Below are positions 61,148-64,000 of a stretch of DNA of 64,000 bases, piece after piece. A model generated the notes under the pieces. The model was not told the DNA's origin. It made no database searches and saw nothing but the letters and a program-made list of their open reading frames with translations. Source of the stretch: Pleurodeles waltl (Eukaryota > Chordata > Amphibia > Caudata > Salamandridae); NCBI RefSeq assembly GCF_031143425.1, contig NC_090445.1, forward strand, positions 1,578,928,049-1,578,992,048. The letters run 5' to 3'. A program made the translations under genes and the position numbers. Positions within the stretch are counted from its first letter, which is position 1. Every line of letters begins with the position of its first letter.

Positions 61148-64000
61148 CTAATGACGGCAGGTATCATGATGCTTTGGGGCTATTCGAGCTGAAATGTAAG
61201 ACAGGGTGCTCCCCTTTTGGATTGTGTATTTAACGGCTCCCGTGAGCCTTTGAGCTGACGAGGTCTGGTGAAGCACCTGGGCCCCTACTGAATGGTACAA
61301 AAACCTGAGAATACGTTTAGGCGGCATTTCAAGCAACCCTGTCTGCCACACTTTGCTCTCCGCTGATGACCGCCGAAAGCCAGAAACACGTGTCCGGAGA
61401 TACGGCATTCGCCGCACCAACTTATGGTGAAAAACTTTCTACAACGTTACAGCACTTGCTGCACCCATTTATGGTGAAAGACTTTTTGAAATATTATTCG
61501 AATTCATTCTAATGACTGCATTTATCATGATGCTTTGGGGCTTTTCGAGCTGAAATGTAAGACAGGGTGCTCCCTTTTTGGATTGTGTATTTAACGGCTC
61601 CCGCGAGCCTTTGAGCTGACGAGCTCTGGTGAAGCACCTGTGCGCCTACTGAGTGGTACAAAAACCTGAAAATACGTTTAGGTGACATTTCAAGCAACCC
61701 TGTCTGCCACACTTTGCTCTCCGCTGATGACGGCCGAAAGCCAGAAACACGTGTCCGGAGATATGGCATTTGTCACACCAACTTATGGTGAAAAACTTTC
61801 TACAACTTTACAGCACTATGCACCGATTTATGGTGAAATACTTTTTGAAATATTATTCAAATTCATTCTAATGACTGCATTTATCATGTTGCTTTAGGGC
61901 TATTCGAGCTGAAATGTAAGACAGGGTGCTCCCTTTTTGGATTGTGTATTTAACGGCTCCCATGAGCCTTTGAGCTGACGAGCTCTGGAGAAGCACCTGT
62001 GCGCCTACTGAGTGGTACAAAAACTTGAGAATACCTTTAGGCGGCATTTCAAGCAACCCTGTCTGCCACACTTTTCTCTCCGCTGATGACGGCCGAAAGC
62101 CAGAAACACGTGTCCGGAGATACGGCATTCGCCGCACCAACTTATGGTGAAAAACTTTCTACAACGTTTCAGCACTTGCTGCACCCATTTATGGTGAAAG
62201 ACGTTTTGAAATAGTATTCGAATTCATTCTAATGACTGCAGTTATCATGATGCTTTGGGGCTATTCGAGCTGAAATGTAAGACAGGGTGCTCCCCTTTTG
62301 GATTGTGTATTTAACGGCTCCCGTGAGCCTTTGAGCTGAGGAGCTCTGGTGAAGCACCTGGGCGCCTACTGAATGGTACAAAAACCTGAGAATACGTTTA
62401 GGCGTCATTTCAAGCAACCCTGTCTGCCACACTTTGGTCTCCGCTGATGACGGCCAAAAGCCAGAAACACGTGTCCGGAGATACGGCATTCGCCGCACCA
62501 ACTTATAGTGAAAAACTTTCTACAACGTTACAGCACTTGCTGCACCCATTTATGGTGAAAGACTTTTTGAAATATTATTCGAATTCATTCTAATGACTGC
62601 ATTTATCATGATGCTTTGGGGCTATTCGAGTTGAAATGTAAGACAGGGTGCTCCCTTTTTGGATTGTGTATTTAACAGCTCCCGTGAGCCTTTGAGCTGA
62701 CGAGCTCTGGTGAAGCACCTGTGCGCCTACTGTGTGGTACAAAAACCTGAAAATACGTTTAGGTGACATTTCAAGCAACCCTGTCTGCCACACTTTGCTC
62801 TCCGCTGATGACGGCCGAAAGCCAGAAACACGTGTCCGGAGATATGGCATTTGCCACACCAACTTATGGTGAAAAACTTTCTACAACTTTACAGCACTAT
62901 GCACCGATTGATGGTGAAAGACTTTTTGAAATATTTTTCGAATTCATTCTAATGACTGCATTTATCATGTTGCTTTGGGGCTATTCGAGCTGAAATGTAA
63001 GACAGGGTGCTCCCTTTTTGGATTGTGTATTTAACGGCTCCCATGAGCCTTTGAGCTGACGAGCTCTGGAGAAGCACCTGTGCGCCTACTGAGTGGTACA
63101 AAAACTTGAGAATACGTTTAGGCGGCATTTCAAGCAACCCTGTCTGCCACACTTTGCTCTCCGCTGATGACGGCCGAATGCCAGAAACACGTGTCCGGAG
63201 ATACGGTATTCGCCGCACCAACTTATGGTGAAAAACTTTCTACAACGTTTCAGCACTTGCTGCACCCATTTATGGTGAAAGACGTTTTGAAATATTATTC
63301 GAATTCATTCTAATGACTGCAGTTATCATGATGCTTTGGGGCTATTCGAGCTGAAATGTAAGACAGGGTGCTCCCCTTTTGGATTGTGTATTTAACAGCT
63401 CCCGTGAGCCTTTGAGCTGACGAGCTCTGGTGAAGCAACTGGGCGCCTACTGAATGGTACAAAAACCTGAGAATACGTTTAGGCGGCATTTCAAGCAACC
63501 CTGTCTGCCACACTTTGATCTCCGCTGATGACGGCCGAAAGCCAGAAACACGTGTCTGGAGATATGGCATTCGCCGCACCAACTTATGGTGAAAAACTTT
63601 CTACAACGTTACAGCACTTGCTGCACCCATTTATGGTGAAAGACTTTTTGAAATATTATTCGAATTCATTGTAATGACTGCATTTATCATGATGCTTTGG
63701 GGCTATTTGAGCTTAAATGTAAGACAGGGTGCTCCCTTTTTGGATTGTGTATTTAACGGCTCCCGTGAGCCTTTGAGCTGACAAGCTCTGGTGAAGCACC
63801 TGTGCGCCTACTGAGTGGTACAAAAACCTGAGAATACGTTTAGGCGGCATTTCAAGCAACCCTGTCTGCCACACTTTGCTCTCCGCTGATGACGGCCGAA
63901 AGCCAGAAACACGTGTCCGGAGATACGGCATCAGCCACACCAACTTATGGTGAAAAACTTTCTACAACGTTACAGCACTTGCTGCGCCCATTTATGGTGA

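Larger units (their letters stand above)
25675..64000 (+). repeat. 361-bp hammerhead satellite array, about 106 monomers
   Basis: Head-to-tail copies of a 361-bp monomer fill the rest of the window and continue beyond it. Landmarks in monomer order: CTGATGACGG, GAAACACGTGTCCGGAGA, CACCAACTTATGGTG, TTACAGCACTTGCTGCACCC, ATTTATGGTGAAAGAC, TATTATTCGAATTCATTC, GCTTTGGGGCTATTCGAGCT, GTAAGACAGGGTGCTCCC, TGAGCCTTTGAGCTGACGAG. A subtype reading CACTATGCACCG instead of CACTTGCTGCACCC is 2 bp shorter (359 bp) and occurs only from 38.7 kb on. Hammerhead cores (C3) in the first 25 copies are at 26,018 and then every 361 bp (26,379; 26,740; 27,101; 27,462; 27,823 and so on), with a 3-bp slip near 31,957. 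The organisation resembles newt satellite 2. The 90-codon minus-strand frames are by-products. Confidence 0.97.

Noticed and set aside
25788..63943. About 100 minus-strand frames of ~90 codons (starting MVRRMPYLRTRVSGF) and matching plus-strand frames of 60-76 codons, one per monomer
   Set aside because: They follow from the homogeneous 361-bp repeat. They start at non-ATG codons, shift frame between monomers because 361 is not a multiple of three, and resemble no protein. Similarity between copies is DNA homogenisation, not evidence of coding.
25675..64000. CRISPR-like array
   Set aside because: The repeats are contiguous 361-bp monomers without unique spacers, and the context is eukaryotic.
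25675..64000. LTR or retrozyme interpretation of the hammerhead repeats
   Set aside because: I see no long terminal repeats, primer-binding site or polypurine tract delimiting single units. The copies form a plain head-to-tail satellite.

Overview
The window looks like a repeat-dominated stretch of a very large vertebrate genome, most probably a salamander and perhaps a newt. I infer this from decayed L1 and L2/CR1-type LINE pieces, several short or non-autonomous DNA transposons with terminal inverted repeats, many diverged minisatellites, and above all a ~361-bp satellite that encodes a hammerhead ribozyme. That layout is known from newt 'satellite 2', whose transcripts self-cleave. I find no intact host protein-coding gene, tRNA, rRNA or CRISPR. 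All coding traces are broken transposon ORFs.

Layout, left part (1-25,674). A minus-strand L1-like reverse-transcriptase relic (1-~860) abuts a plus-strand, 5'-truncated L2/CR1-like LINE (~1,085-3,208) with frameshifts but recognisable RT motifs and 3' tail. A palindromic foldback element (~3.58-3.82 kb), two ~170-bp MITEs of one family (5.67 and 11.39 kb) and a larger diffuse repeat (~8.8-11.3 kb) follow. At 11.7-14.6 kb lie a 68-bp tandem repeat and a ~32-bp GTGAGTGGG-type minisatellite. The latter is split by a 997-bp element with GGCCCTCATT-type termini. A second element of this kind starts at 14,606 and leads into three successive minisatellites (55, 74 and ~96 bp units). A third, 1,004-bp copy with a clear 3-bp target duplication lies at 17,542-18,545, and a fourth, diverged one at ~22.5-23.1 kb beside two L2 3' ends. 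A diverged 62-bp tandem repeat (23.67-24.33 kb) and a 169-bp TA-flanked MITE (25,071-25,239) precede the satellite.

Right part (25,675-64,000, running off the end). About 106 head-to-tail copies of a 361-bp monomer (a 359-bp subtype appears after 38.7 kb). Nearly every plus-strand copy carries a type I hammerhead: stem I UCUCCG/CGGAGA, core CUGAUGA and GAA, a short stem II, a palindromic stem III ACACGUGU, and cleavage after GUC. Copies are arranged in nested higher-order repeats whose period changes along the array (about 4.33 and 3.61 kb, 2.164 kb, 3.97 kb, then 2.163 kb), with local 1,083-bp and ~722-bp duplications.

What works together: a plus-strand transcript through the array would be expected to cut itself into ~361-nt monomers. 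The rest is transposon debris. All comparisons were made by eye. Family names are inferences from motifs, and percent identities were not computed.
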